Shown here one piece after another: positions 6,391 through 13,790 of a stretch of DNA of 23,840 bases. The translations under genes and the position numbers were made by a program. The stretch is from the NCBI RefSeq assembly GCF_938020365.1, contig NZ_CALIIB010000033.1, positions 1 through 23,840 of the forward strand, given 5' to 3'. How positions within the stretch are numbered: the first letter of the stretch is position 1; the number at the start of each line of letters is the position of its first letter. The notes under the pieces were generated by a model. The model worked only from the letters and a program-made list of their open reading frames with translations, was not told the DNA's origin and did no database searches. The stretch is from an uncultured Streptococcus sp. (GTDB taxonomy: Bacteria > Bacillota > Bacilli > Lactobacillales > Streptococcaceae).

Positions 6391-9237
6391 TCAACCAGAA
6401 TTTCGTAGTCCTGTCGCAATTCCATTGATGGTAATGTGGATCAAACGTTCTTGTTCTGGTGAAAGTTCTCCTCGACGCTGACGCTTGATCAGCTCAAGCT
6501 GGATATAGTTCAAAACATTGAAATAAGGCATCCGATAGTTCAAGCTATCCTTGAGATAGGCATTTTCTGCTAAGAGCTCGTCATGGCCTTCAATCGCCAA
6601 GATAACATCCTTGGTCAACTGCCATTCATCTAGGATTGTATTGAAAATATCGCGTACATTTTGGTCTTCACAAAGTTGCGCATATTCAAAAGCGATATTC
6701 ATATTGGACTTGGACAGCACCATATCAACATTTGATAGGAGGGACTGGAAGAATGGCCATCTCTGATACATAAATTGAAGGAAGGCAAGATTCTTTTCAG
6801 GATCTTCATCGATAAATTCTTTGAAGCTAGAGCCAACGCCATACCAACCAGGGAACATAACCCGACTTTGAGACCACGAGAAGACCCAAGGAATGGCTCT
6901 CAGGCCGCCGATCTCGGTGATCGTTTTACGGGCTGCTGGACGAGAACCAATATTAAAGCTAGAAATGGCCTTAATAGGACTAGACTCAAAGAAATAGTCA
7001 TAGAAACGTTCGTCGCCAAAGACTAGATCGCGATAGATTTGGTAGCTTCGATCAACTACTCGATCCATCACTCTCTCATATTCATTGGTCGTATTACTAT
7101 CACTCTTCTTATAGCTTATCATACGGTTAATAGCCGCCGATACAAGCATTTCCAGATTGTAGTAAGCAGCGTCCTTATTACCGTATTTATTGCCGATGAC
7201 CTCACCCTGCTCTGTCAGGCGGATACGATCATTGATACTCCGCAATGGTTGTGAAGTGATTGCCTCATAGGTTGGGCCACCGCCACGACCGACAGTTCCA
7301 CCACGACCATGGAAGAAGGTAATCTTGACGCCAAACTTATCACCAATGGCTGTCAGCTGTTGCTGAGCCTTGTAGAGTGTCCAGCATGATGATAAATAGC
7401 CACCGTCCTTGTTACTGTCTGAGTAGCCCAGCATGATTTCTTGGTAGTTATTTTTAGAAGCAATCCATTTTTGAGCAATTGGCAGAGACAGATATTTCTC
7501 CATAGTATCGCAGGAATTATCTAGGTCCTCAATCGTTTCAAACAGAGGAACAATCTGCACACGCGCACCTTCTTCATCGATCAAGCCGACTTCCTTGAGC
7601 ATAATCGCAAGCTCTAGTAGATCTGATACGCTAGTGGAATGAGAAATAATATTTTGCTTGATAACATCTTCGCCAATCGCATCCTTAAGCTGACGAGCCG
7701 TCTTGAAAATCTCCAATTCTTTTTGTAGAAGTTCAGACTTAGGTGTATGAGTGGCTGACAGGATCCGTGGATCCTCCAGAAGCTGCTTGAGGAGAACTTG
7801 GCATTTTTCTTCCTCTGACAAGCTGCTGTAATCTTTCACAATATTAGCAGAAGCCAAGAGCTCCGCCACACAAGCCTCATGGACACTGGAATCCTGACGC
7901 ATGTCAATGCTGGCCAAGAAGAAACCAAAAATGTCAACTGCTTGTAGCAATTCAGTAAGTTCTCCGGTCACCAGAGCTTGTCCATTGTGCTCCAGCAAAG
8001 AATCACGAATAACAAGAAGATCTTCCTTAAACTCTTGCGCATCTTTGTAAGATGGAAGTTGTTCTTTTCGTAATTCATCTAAACTACCACTAAGTTTAGA
8101 CTGGATATAATTTGGAATGATTTCTCTACCATTATGGCTGACCGAGGTAGCAGCATTTGCATGCAGGACGGCTTCAGCTTTATCAGCCAAACGATGCCCT
8201 TCACCGGAGAAATTACCTTCTTTCAGATAAAGTAAGGTCTGAATCAACTTGGACTGAATGTAATGAAAAGCACGGCGATAAGGCTCATTTTCCCGATAAA
8301 CAGACTTGTCGCTTGACAAAGCTGCCATCTTGGCTACAGCTTCACTTGTTTTTGAAAGATTAGTAGACAGGGAGAAGTTACGATAGAGCGTATAAACCTT
8401 GTCAATGTAGTAGTTCAGAATAACTTCGCTCTGAACCGTTGCAGACAATTTCAGAGTTTCAGCAGTTACAAATGGATTCCCATCCCGGTCACCACCAATC
8501 CACATTCCCATGGTGATCGGCTTAGGATTTTCCAAATGGATTCCTTTTTCTTCTGCTAAGCGTTTATACTCTAGCATCAGGTTCGTGATTGCTTGAAGAA
8601 AAGAACTGTTATAGTATTCCATAACGTTAGTGATTTCATTGGTAACCTTAAGTTTCTTTTCCCGAATCATATCGGTCTGCATCATCAGCTCGATATAGCG
8701 ACGGAGATTGGCTAACCATTTCTTTTCGTTCACCAGACCAGCTTTAACATCACGATGCTGGCGCAACAGTGTGTGAATATGATTAGTCAAATCCAACATG
8801 GTCTTGCGCTGAACCTGAGTCGGATGAGCAGTCAAAACAGGAACAACATTTAGATTTTCCAGGATTTCCTGCGCATTTTCTCGTGTGGAAACTAAATCAA
8901 TCGTCGTCGAAAGCTTACCAAGGTAGTCTTGGTCAATATTATTTTGATGATTGATCTCATAAGCCAAGTCAACATCTTCAGAAATATTGATGAGCAGAGG
9001 TAAAATAGCAAAATAGCGTGAGATATAGACCATATCATCCGTGGATAATTCTTCTACTACTGCTTTCAGCTCTTGGTATTTAGATTGAACTGCTAGTTCT
9101 TCAATCATGGAGATTTTAGCAAAAGTGTCAGGACTGAGTATATCCCGTGTAATATCTACCAACAAGTCCGTTAAGATAGAAACTTCTTCTCGAATCATTT
9201 CTTTATTGCTATAATTTTCTAATTTTGTAAATGACAT
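6391..9237 (-). CDS. ppc: phosphoenolpyruvate carboxylase
   Basis: Ppc adds bicarbonate to PEP to give oxaloacetate, the anaplerotic route that feeds aspartate synthesis in streptococci lacking a full TCA cycle. Motifs: VLTAHPTQVQRK at 134-145 with catalytic His138, GMWIGGDRDGNPFVT at 244-258, GYSDSNKDGG at 604-613, and FHGRGGTVGRGGGP at 642-655 with His643. The C-terminus ends in the family pattern TGLRNSG. The start has AAAGGTG upstream. At 948 residues it is longer than the E. coli enzyme (883). The extra length lies around residues 340-398 (GNFSGEGHRL to LPSYKDA), where I recall pneumococcal Ppc having a short loop. It follows ftsW by 47 bases on the same strand, a pairing I also recall from S. 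pneumoniae. It ends at a clear terminator. Confidence 0.97.
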   Translation of the reverse strand: MSFTKLENYSNKEMIREEVSILTDLLVDITRDILSPDTFAKISMIEELAVQSKYQELKAVVEELSTDDMVYISRYFAILPLLINISEDVDLAYEINHQNNIDQDYLGKLSTTIDLVSTRENAQEILENLNVVPVLTAHPTQVQRKTMLDLTNHIHTLLRQHRDVKAGLVNEKKWLANLRRYIELMMQTDMIREKKLKVTNEITNVMEYYNSSFLQAITNLMLEYKRLAEEKGIHLENPKPITMGMWIGGDRDGNPFVTAETLKLSATVQSEVILNYYIDKVYTLYRNFSLSTNLSKTSEAVAKMAALSSDKSVYRENEPYRRAFHYIQSKLIQTLLYLKEGNFSGEGHRLADKAEAVLHANAATSVSHNGREIIPNYIQSKLSGSLDELRKEQLPSYKDAQEFKEDLLVIRDSLLEHNGQALVTGELTELLQAVDIFGFFLASIDMRQDSSVHEACVAELLASANIVKDYSSLSEEEKCQVLLKQLLEDPRILSATHTPKSELLQKELEIFKTARQLKDAIGEDVIKQNIISHSTSVSDLLELAIMLKEVGLIDEEGARVQIVPLFETIEDLDNSCDTMEKYLSLPIAQKWIASKNNYQEIMLGYSDSNKDGGYLSSCWTLYKAQQQLTAIGDKFGVKITFFHGRGGTVGRGGGPTYEAITSQPLRSINDRIRLTEQGEVIGNKYGNKDAAYYNLEMLVSAAINRMISYKKSDSNTTNEYERVMDRVVDRSYQIYRDLVFGDERFYDYFFESSPIKAISSFNIGSRPAARKTITEIGGLRAIPWVFSWSQSRVMFPGWYGVGSSFKEFIDEDPEKNLAFLQFMYQRWPFFQSLLSNVDMVLSKSNMNIAFEYAQLCEDQNVRDIFNTILDEWQLTKDVILAIEGHDELLAENAYLKDSLNYRMPYFNVLNYIQLELIKRQRRGELSPEQERLIHITINGIATGLRNSG

Positions 9238-9284
9238 TATTTACACCTTTCTATTGTTGAAGAGCTAACATACAAGAAGATCTT

Positions 9285-10499
9285 TTAGGATTGACTTACT
9301 TCTAGTTCCTGATACATGGCGTTTCGTCGCTCATTGGCATCAATATTTAAAACAAAGGCAATGGCAACTGATAGAACCAACAAACTATTTCCCCCCTGAG
9401 ATAAGAATGGGAAGGTTACACCGGTTGAAGGAATCAAGCCCGAAATACCACCAATATTGACAAAGGTTTGCATCAGAATCATACCGCCAATTCCCAAAGC
9501 CATCATAGAATTAAATGGATCCTTAGCCCTTGTACCTACGAGAATAATTCGTAAAATCAAGAAAAAGAGCAGGGCTAAAATTAAAGTAGCTCCAAAGAAT
9601 CCGACTTCTTCAATAACAATCGAGAAAACAAAGTCTGTATGAGCCTCTGGTAGGTAACCTCGTTTTTCGATGGAGTTTCCTAAGCCTAAGCCAAACCAGC
9701 CACCATTACTCATCGCATAGTAAGAATTGGCCAGCTGGTGGCCTGAGCCAGACAAATCGTCGAAAGGGTTGAAAAAAGCACTAAAACGCTTTGCAACATA
9801 CCCAAAAACAGGAACTTGCTCAACACGCTTGACACCTATCAGCCAAATACTTGCTAAAACTGCTGCCGACCCTCCTACAACAGCACCCAGCATGGTCGAG
9901 AACCATCTGTAAGCAACTCCGCTGGTGGAAATTACAATCAAAACTGTTAAGAGCAAAATGGTCGCATTTCCTAAGTCGGGCATGATAACCACCAGGCCTA
10001 TCAAGAAAGCAACAATAACTCGCCAATCCGTAACAGCACGCGGAATCAACTGATTAAAGGTGATTGCTTGATAATCATATACTTCTATTTGTTCTTGTTT
10101 CTTAGAAAACTGTAGGGCCAAATACCAGACCAAAATAATCTTCAGATATTCTGCCGGCTGAGCAGTAACTGGGCCGATTTTTAGCCAACCGTGTGCCCCA
10201 TTGATCGTTCCTGTGATAAAGCGTGAGAGTAAAAGCAGAATAATTTCAGCTATGATAACAAACGTAATCACTCCTGGCCTCTTCAGAAAATCCAGCTTCA
10301 TTCGGTAAATAATCCCAATCATCACCAAGCTGAAGAGCCAAAAACCTGCTTGAGTGGCGACCATTCGAAAACTATTGAGCCCATTTTGAATGAGGATGGG
10401 GCTCGTCGTGGAATAAACGACAATCAAGCCAATGCCAGATAACAGCATGTACGGAATCAAAATTGAGTAATTCAATAAATGCTTTTTGTCAATTTTCAT
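9285..10499 (-). CDS. ftsW: septal peptidoglycan glycosyltransferase FtsW, SEDS family
   Basis: FtsW polymerises lipid II into glycan strands at the division septum together with a class B penicillin-binding protein. The 404-residue protein has about ten membrane segments. SEDS motifs are AQPAEYLK at 113-120, PEAHTDFVFSIVIEE at 284-298 with the presumed catalytic Asp289, and IPSTGVTFPFLSQGG at 356-370. The N-terminus MKIDKKHLLNYSILIPYML begins a typical first helix. The start is preceded by a weak GGTGA. RodA is the alternative within the family. FtsW is preferred because of the neighbouring ppc, as recalled from pneumococcus, and the overall sequence. It is the first gene of a likely ftsW-ppc unit. 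Confidence 0.93.
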   Translation of the reverse strand: MKIDKKHLLNYSILIPYMLLSGIGLIVVYSTTSPILIQNGLNSFRMVATQAGFWLFSLVMIGIIYRMKLDFLKRPGVITFVIIAEIILLLLSRFITGTINGAHGWLKIGPVTAQPAEYLKIILVWYLALQFSKKQEQIEVYDYQAITFNQLIPRAVTDWRVIVAFLIGLVVIMPDLGNATILLLTVLIVISTSGVAYRWFSTMLGAVVGGSAAVLASIWLIGVKRVEQVPVFGYVAKRFSAFFNPFDDLSGSGHQLANSYYAMSNGGWFGLGLGNSIEKRGYLPEAHTDFVFSIVIEEVGFFGATLILALLFFLILRIILVGTRAKDPFNSMMALGIGGMILMQTFVNIGGISGLIPSTGVTFPFLSQGGNSLLVLSVAIAFVLNIDANERRNAMYQELEVSQS

Positions 10500-10532
10500 A
10501 TTTCACCAATTTATTCTAAAAATTCAAACTTC

Positions 10533-10541
10533 ATTATACCA
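10533..10541 (-). promoter_or_regulatory. extended -10 promoter element of ftsW-ppc
   Basis: The minus strand reads TGGTATAAT, 33 bases upstream of the ftsW start. No good -35 is visible. It lies in the 227-base gap shared with the divergent GH25 gene, in which I see no other gene. Confidence 0.6.
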
Positions 10542-10689
10542 CTTTTTGATTCGAAAAAAAAGCATTAGGATGGCTTCAAAAGATATTTACTTATTTATCG
10601 CCTCAAAAATCCAATTATTTCAAATTGTTTTATCTTCTATTGCAATCAGATTACATTTTCGCATTTCGCTGGAAATATAGATAAATACT

Positions 10690-10718
10690 TTGCTTTTCTA
10701 TTTATTTTACGTTACAAT
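10690..10718 (+). promoter_or_regulatory. promoter of the GH25 gene, very close to its start codon
   Basis: TTGCTT (10690-10695), a 17-base spacer and TACAAT (10713-10718). The expected transcription start falls at about 10725, within two bases of the ATG at 10727. The message would then be leaderless or nearly so. Confidence 0.5.
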
Positions 10719-10726
10719 GAAACAGT

Positions 10727-11572
10727 ATGAGAAAAAGGATTAAACCGCTTGCACTCTTGCTATTCTTTGCTTGCTTTATTCTATATATTGTCATAAGCAA
10801 ACACCATCTTGATGTGCAAATTAAACAAGCCCGAACAAAAAAAACTCAAGTCAGTCAGGTGACAACCAAGAAAAAAAAGGAGGAAGCTCCTTCAGACGAA
10901 CCTGAGGAAGAATTGCTTAATAAGCCTATCGTTGACCTTTCCGGTTGGCAATTGCCCAGCGAAATAGACTATGATACCTTATCAACAAATATTTCTGGTG
11001 CTATCATTCGCGTGCATAGTGGAGCTCAAGCAAAAAAAGAAAATGTTGCCACTCATTTAAATGGACTTGACAAATCATTTGCCACCCATATCCAAGAGTT
11101 TCAAAAACGGGGGATTCCTGTAGCTGTCTATGCTTATATAGCAGCAGGCAATATCAAAGAAATGGAAAAAGAAGCTGAAAGCTTCTACAAGGCCTCTTCG
11201 AAATATAAACCTACCTTTTACTGGCTTGATGTTGAAGAAAAGACCATGGGCGACATGAACGCAGGAATCGAGGCCTTTCGTGCCAAGCTTGAAAGTCTTG
11301 GAGCTCAAAATATTGGTATCTACATCGGTACCTATTTCATGGAAGAGCATAGTATCTCAACTGAGAAATTCACTGCCGTTTGGATTCCGACTTATGGCTA
11401 TAATGACGGCTACTATAACGCTGCTCCAAATACTGAACAGCCCTATGACCTACATCAATACACCTCAGAAGGTAAATTGGAAGGTTTCCCACATAACTTA
11501 GACCTCAACCAGCTCTCTCCCGTACAGGATAAAAAAGAGACTTATAAGAAATTATTTTCAACACCAAAATAA
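10727..11572 (+). CDS. membrane-anchored GH25 (lysozyme-type muramidase) family protein
   Basis: GH25 enzymes cleave the MurNAc-GlcNAc bond of peptidoglycan. The 281-residue protein has a positively charged N-terminus and one hydrophobic segment (about 7-24). There is no signal-peptidase site or lipobox that I can see, so it is probably anchored with the domain outside. A charged linker (38-65, rich in K and E) leads to the GH25 barrel, which starts at PIVDLSGWQ (67-75) with Asp70. The catalytic pair is Asp168 and Glu170 in FYWLDVEEKTM. Later family elements are NIGIYIGTYF (195-204), DLHQYTS (241-247) and DLNQL. No cell-wall-binding repeats are present. The start has no recognisable ribosome binding site, and the promoter lies almost on top of it. 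It is followed by a terminator, so it is monocistronic. Activity is inferred. Confidence 0.85.
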   Translation: MRKRIKPLALLLFFACFILYIVISKHHLDVQIKQARTKKTQVSQVTTKKKKEEAPSDEPEEELLNKPIVDLSGWQLPSEIDYDTLSTNISGAIIRVHSGAQAKKENVATHLNGLDKSFATHIQEFQKRGIPVAVYAYIAAGNIKEMEKEAESFYKASSKYKPTFYWLDVEEKTMGDMNAGIEAFRAKLESLGAQNIGIYIGTYFMEEHSISTEKFTAVWIPTYGYNDGYYNAAPNTEQPYDLHQYTSEGKLEGFPHNLDLNQLSPVQDKKETYKKLFSTPK

Positions 11573-11614
11573 AAAAGATGCAAGATAACTGTTAGGAAAT
11601 CTTGTATCTTTTTT
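11573..11614 (+). terminator. terminator of the GH25 gene
   Basis: Arms 11573-11586 and 11599-11612 pair over 14 positions with one mismatch (AAAAGATGCAAGAT against ATCTTGTATCTTTT), followed by further T residues. It begins directly after the stop codon. Confidence 0.82.
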
Positions 11615-11664
11615 CTCTGTACAAGATATTTTTCTTGCTTTTTTCAGAAAAGTATGTCGCTTTA

Positions 11665-11673
11665 TGGTACAAT
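11665..11673 (+). promoter_or_regulatory. extended -10 element for the DUF368-ybaK-phosphatase group
   Basis: TGGTACAAT lies 31 bases upstream of the DUF368 start. No strong -35 is seen. The message would carry a short leader with GGGAGA as ribosome binding site. Confidence 0.6.
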
Positions 11674-11704
11674 AGTCTAATGAAAAAACATGTAGGGAGA
11701 TATT

Positions 11705-12547
11705 ATGATTTCATGGATTGCTAGAGTTTTAAAAGGAATGATTATCGCACTTGGCTTCATTCTGCCTGGTGTATCTGGCGGTGTATTAGCCGCGATTTTG
11801 GGGATTTATGAGCGAATGATTCGTTTTTTAGCCCATATCAAAGAAAATTTTGTCGAGAATGTTCTCTACTTCACTCCTGTAGCTATTGGGATGGTTTTAG
11901 GGATCGCAGCCTTCTCCTATCCAGTCAATCTCTTGCTGGATAATTACAAGGTTATCGTTCTCTGGGGCTTTGCTGGAGCCATCATCGGCACCATTCCCAG
12001 CCTAATCAAAGAATCCGTCAAGGAATCCGACAGAGATCGAGCCGATACTGTTACTTTCTGGCTTAGTTTCATCTTGTCAGGGATCTTTCTTTACTCGCTG
12101 AATGGAATGGTGGGAACATTGCCAGCTAACTTCCTGTCCTTTGTTTTAGCGGGTGCTCTTATCGCTTTAGGAATCTTGATTCCGGGACTCAGTCCTTCAA
12201 ATCTGCTATTGATTCTAGGACTCTATTCTCCCATGCTGACAGGATTTAAACGCCTGGATTTATTTGGCACCTTCCTGCCAATCGGCATCGGTGGCGCTCT
12301 GGCTCTGATTCTCTTTTCAAAAGCCATGGATTACATTTTGAAGCATTATCATTCCCGAGTTTACCATTTTATCATTGGCATTGTATTGTCCAGCACCTTG
12401 CTCATTGTCCTCCCTCAAAGTGGCAACAGTGAGAGCATTAGTTATGCAGGAGTATCCATTTTTACACTCGTTCTTGCTGCCTTTTTCTTTGGATTAGGTA
12501 TCTGGCTAGGAATTTGGATGTCTCAATTAGAAGAGAAATATAAATAA
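11705..12547 (+). CDS. DUF368 family membrane protein, probable undecaprenyl-phosphate translocase
   Basis: DUF368 proteins (PopT) have been reported to return the lipid carrier undecaprenyl phosphate across the membrane for reuse in wall synthesis. The 280-residue protein is highly hydrophobic with about eight membrane segments. It carries the two inverted-repeat signatures of the family: LPGVSGGVLAAILGIY at 20-35 and IPGLSPSNLLLILGLY at 159-174. The start has GGGAGA 5 bases upstream. The stop codon overlaps the ATG of the next gene by one base (TAATG), so the two are translationally coupled. A PopT role is inferred from the family; substrate cannot be read from the sequence. Confidence 0.87.
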   Translation: MISWIARVLKGMIIALGFILPGVSGGVLAAILGIYERMIRFLAHIKENFVENVLYFTPVAIGMVLGIAAFSYPVNLLLDNYKVIVLWGFAGAIIGTIPSLIKESVKESDRDRADTVTFWLSFILSGIFLYSLNGMVGTLPANFLSFVLAGALIALGILIPGLSPSNLLLILGLYSPMLTGFKRLDLFGTFLPIGIGGALALILFSKAMDYILKHYHSRVYHFIIGIVLSSTLLIVLPQSGNSESISYAGVSIFTLVLAAFFFGLGIWLGIWMSQLEEKYK

Positions 12548-13023
12548 TGGCTAAAAAGACAAAACTCAAAAAAACACTGGTTGAGCAAATTTTAAACAAG
12601 GCAAAAATCGAACACCAAGGCTTGCAGATTAATGCCTTAGATGATAGCCTGACAGAGGAATTTGACCGCTCGCAAATTTATAAAACACTGGCTTTAAACG
12701 GAGATAAAACAGGAACAGTCATTGGCATCCTACCTATCACCGAACATCTGTCCGAAAAGAAATTAGCAAAAATTTCAGGCAATAAAAAAGTCAGCATGAT
12801 TCCGCAGAAAGATTTAGAAAAAACGACTGGTTACATCCATGGCGCTAATAATCCTGTCGGCATTCGCCAAAAGCACTCCTTCCCCATTTTCATTGACCAA
12901 ACGGCTCTGAGTCGCGAAAGCATCATTGTTTCTGCTGGTGAGGTCGGCCGTAGCATCCAGATCAAGGCTCAGGACTTGGCTGACTTTGTTCAAGCACAGT
13001 TCGCAGACTTGAAAGAGGACTAG
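12547..13023 (+). CDS. ybaK: YbaK/EbsC family Cys-tRNA(Pro) deacylase
   Basis: YbaK hydrolyses cysteine wrongly loaded on tRNA-Pro, a trans-editing step that protects translation. The 158-residue protein matches the single-domain family in length. Visible features are IYKTLALNGDKTG, with the conserved Lys46 in the substrate pocket, TGYIHGANNPVGIRQKHSF (94-112) lining the pocket, and SAGEVGRSIQI near the C-terminus. Its start overlaps the stop of the DUF368 gene by one base and there is no separate promoter. A link between lipid-carrier recycling and tRNA editing is not obvious, so the operon may be one of convenience. In enterococci the name EbsC is used for this family. Confidence 0.92.
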   Translation: MAKKTKLKKTLVEQILNKAKIEHQGLQINALDDSLTEEFDRSQIYKTLALNGDKTGTVIGILPITEHLSEKKLAKISGNKKVSMIPQKDLEKTTGYIHGANNPVGIRQKHSFPIFIDQTALSRESIIVSAGEVGRSIQIKAQDLADFVQAQFADLKED

Positions 13024-13056
13024 GCTATTCGCTTCAAAAGGAAAAAGGATCTTGAT

Positions 13057-13698
13057 ATGAAATTGTATTTTATCCGACATGGAAAAACCGAATGGAATCT
13101 AGAAATGCGTTTCCAAGGGGCAAGCGGAGATTCTCCACTGCTGGCGACATCCATTGATGAGCTCAAGCGCTTGGGCAAGCATTTATCAAACGTTCAATTT
13201 GATAAAATCTACTCTAGCGATTTGCCTCGCGCTTGCCGTTCTGCAGAAATTATCCAAAGTGAAAACCAGTATCAAACCGATATTGTTCCAACTCCTCAAC
13301 TCAGAGAGTGGGCTCTTGGAAAACTAGAAGGAGCCAAAATTGCTACTGTAGAAGCCACTTATCCTCAGCAGATGTGGGCCTTCCGCCACGATCTATCCCA
13401 GTTTGATCACCAACTATTTGAAGCAGAATCCGTCGCTCAAACTACCAATCGGACAATTGCCTTCGTGAAGTCTCTCAAAGAGAAAGGTTATCAAAATGTC
13501 TTGATTGTCGGACATGGAGCCAACCTAACTGCCAGCATTCGTCGCCTGCTCGGTTACGAAACATCTTTGCTCCGTATGGACGGAGGCTTGGCCAACGCTA
13601 GTGTCACCATTTTGGAAACAGACGATTTTGACTCTTTCAAGTTACTTGCTTGGAACAACTTAGATTACATGCTAACAGATAAAACTGCGAATCTTTAA
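13057..13698 (+). CDS. histidine phosphatase family protein (phosphoglycerate-mutase-like)
   Basis: The histidine phosphatase superfamily removes or transfers phosphate through a phosphohistidine. The 213-residue protein has RHGKTEWN at 7-14 with the nucleophile His8 and Arg7. DLPRA with Arg58, the acid Glu84 (LREWALGKLEG) and VGHGAN with His153 complete the site. Streptococci carry several such paralogues; the true substrate could be a sugar phosphate, a nucleotide or another small molecule. It is not the glycolytic dPGM by length and sequence. It follows ybaK by 33 bases, with an AAAAAGGA ribosome binding site, and is the last gene of the group. Its final codons form the left arm of the terminator. 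Confidence 0.88.
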   Translation: MKLYFIRHGKTEWNLEMRFQGASGDSPLLATSIDELKRLGKHLSNVQFDKIYSSDLPRACRSAEIIQSENQYQTDIVPTPQLREWALGKLEGAKIATVEATYPQQMWAFRHDLSQFDHQLFEAESVAQTTNRTIAFVKSLKEKGYQNVLIVGHGANLTASIRRLLGYETSLLRMDGGLANASVTILETDDFDSFKLLAWNNLDYMLTDKTANL

Positions 13699-13715
13699 AC
13701 ATCGCAGTTTTTCTA
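13681..13715 (+). terminator. terminator overlapping the end of the histidine phosphatase gene
   Basis: AAAACTGCGA (13681-13690) pairs with TCGCAGTTTT (13702-13711) around an 11-base loop that contains the stop codon, followed by TTCTATTTTT. The left arm is coding sequence. Confidence 0.8.
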
Positions 13716-13754
13716 TTTTTATCGATAATTATTGCTGAATTTCCTTTTATTTTG

Positions 13755-13763
13755 TGATAGAAT
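13755..13763 (+). promoter_or_regulatory. extended -10 element of lysS
   Basis: TGATAGAAT (extended -10 form) lies 27 bases upstream of the lysS ATG, downstream of the preceding terminator. The -35 is weak. Confidence 0.55.
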
Positions 13764-13790
13764 AGAAGGGAAAGCCTTAGGAGGAAGAAA

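Noticed and set aside
10486..10680. 64-residue plus-strand ORF in the gap between ftsW and the GH25 gene
   Set aside because: It starts inside ftsW on the opposite strand, has no ribosome binding site and low-complexity AT-rich composition; it also covers the ftsW promoter.
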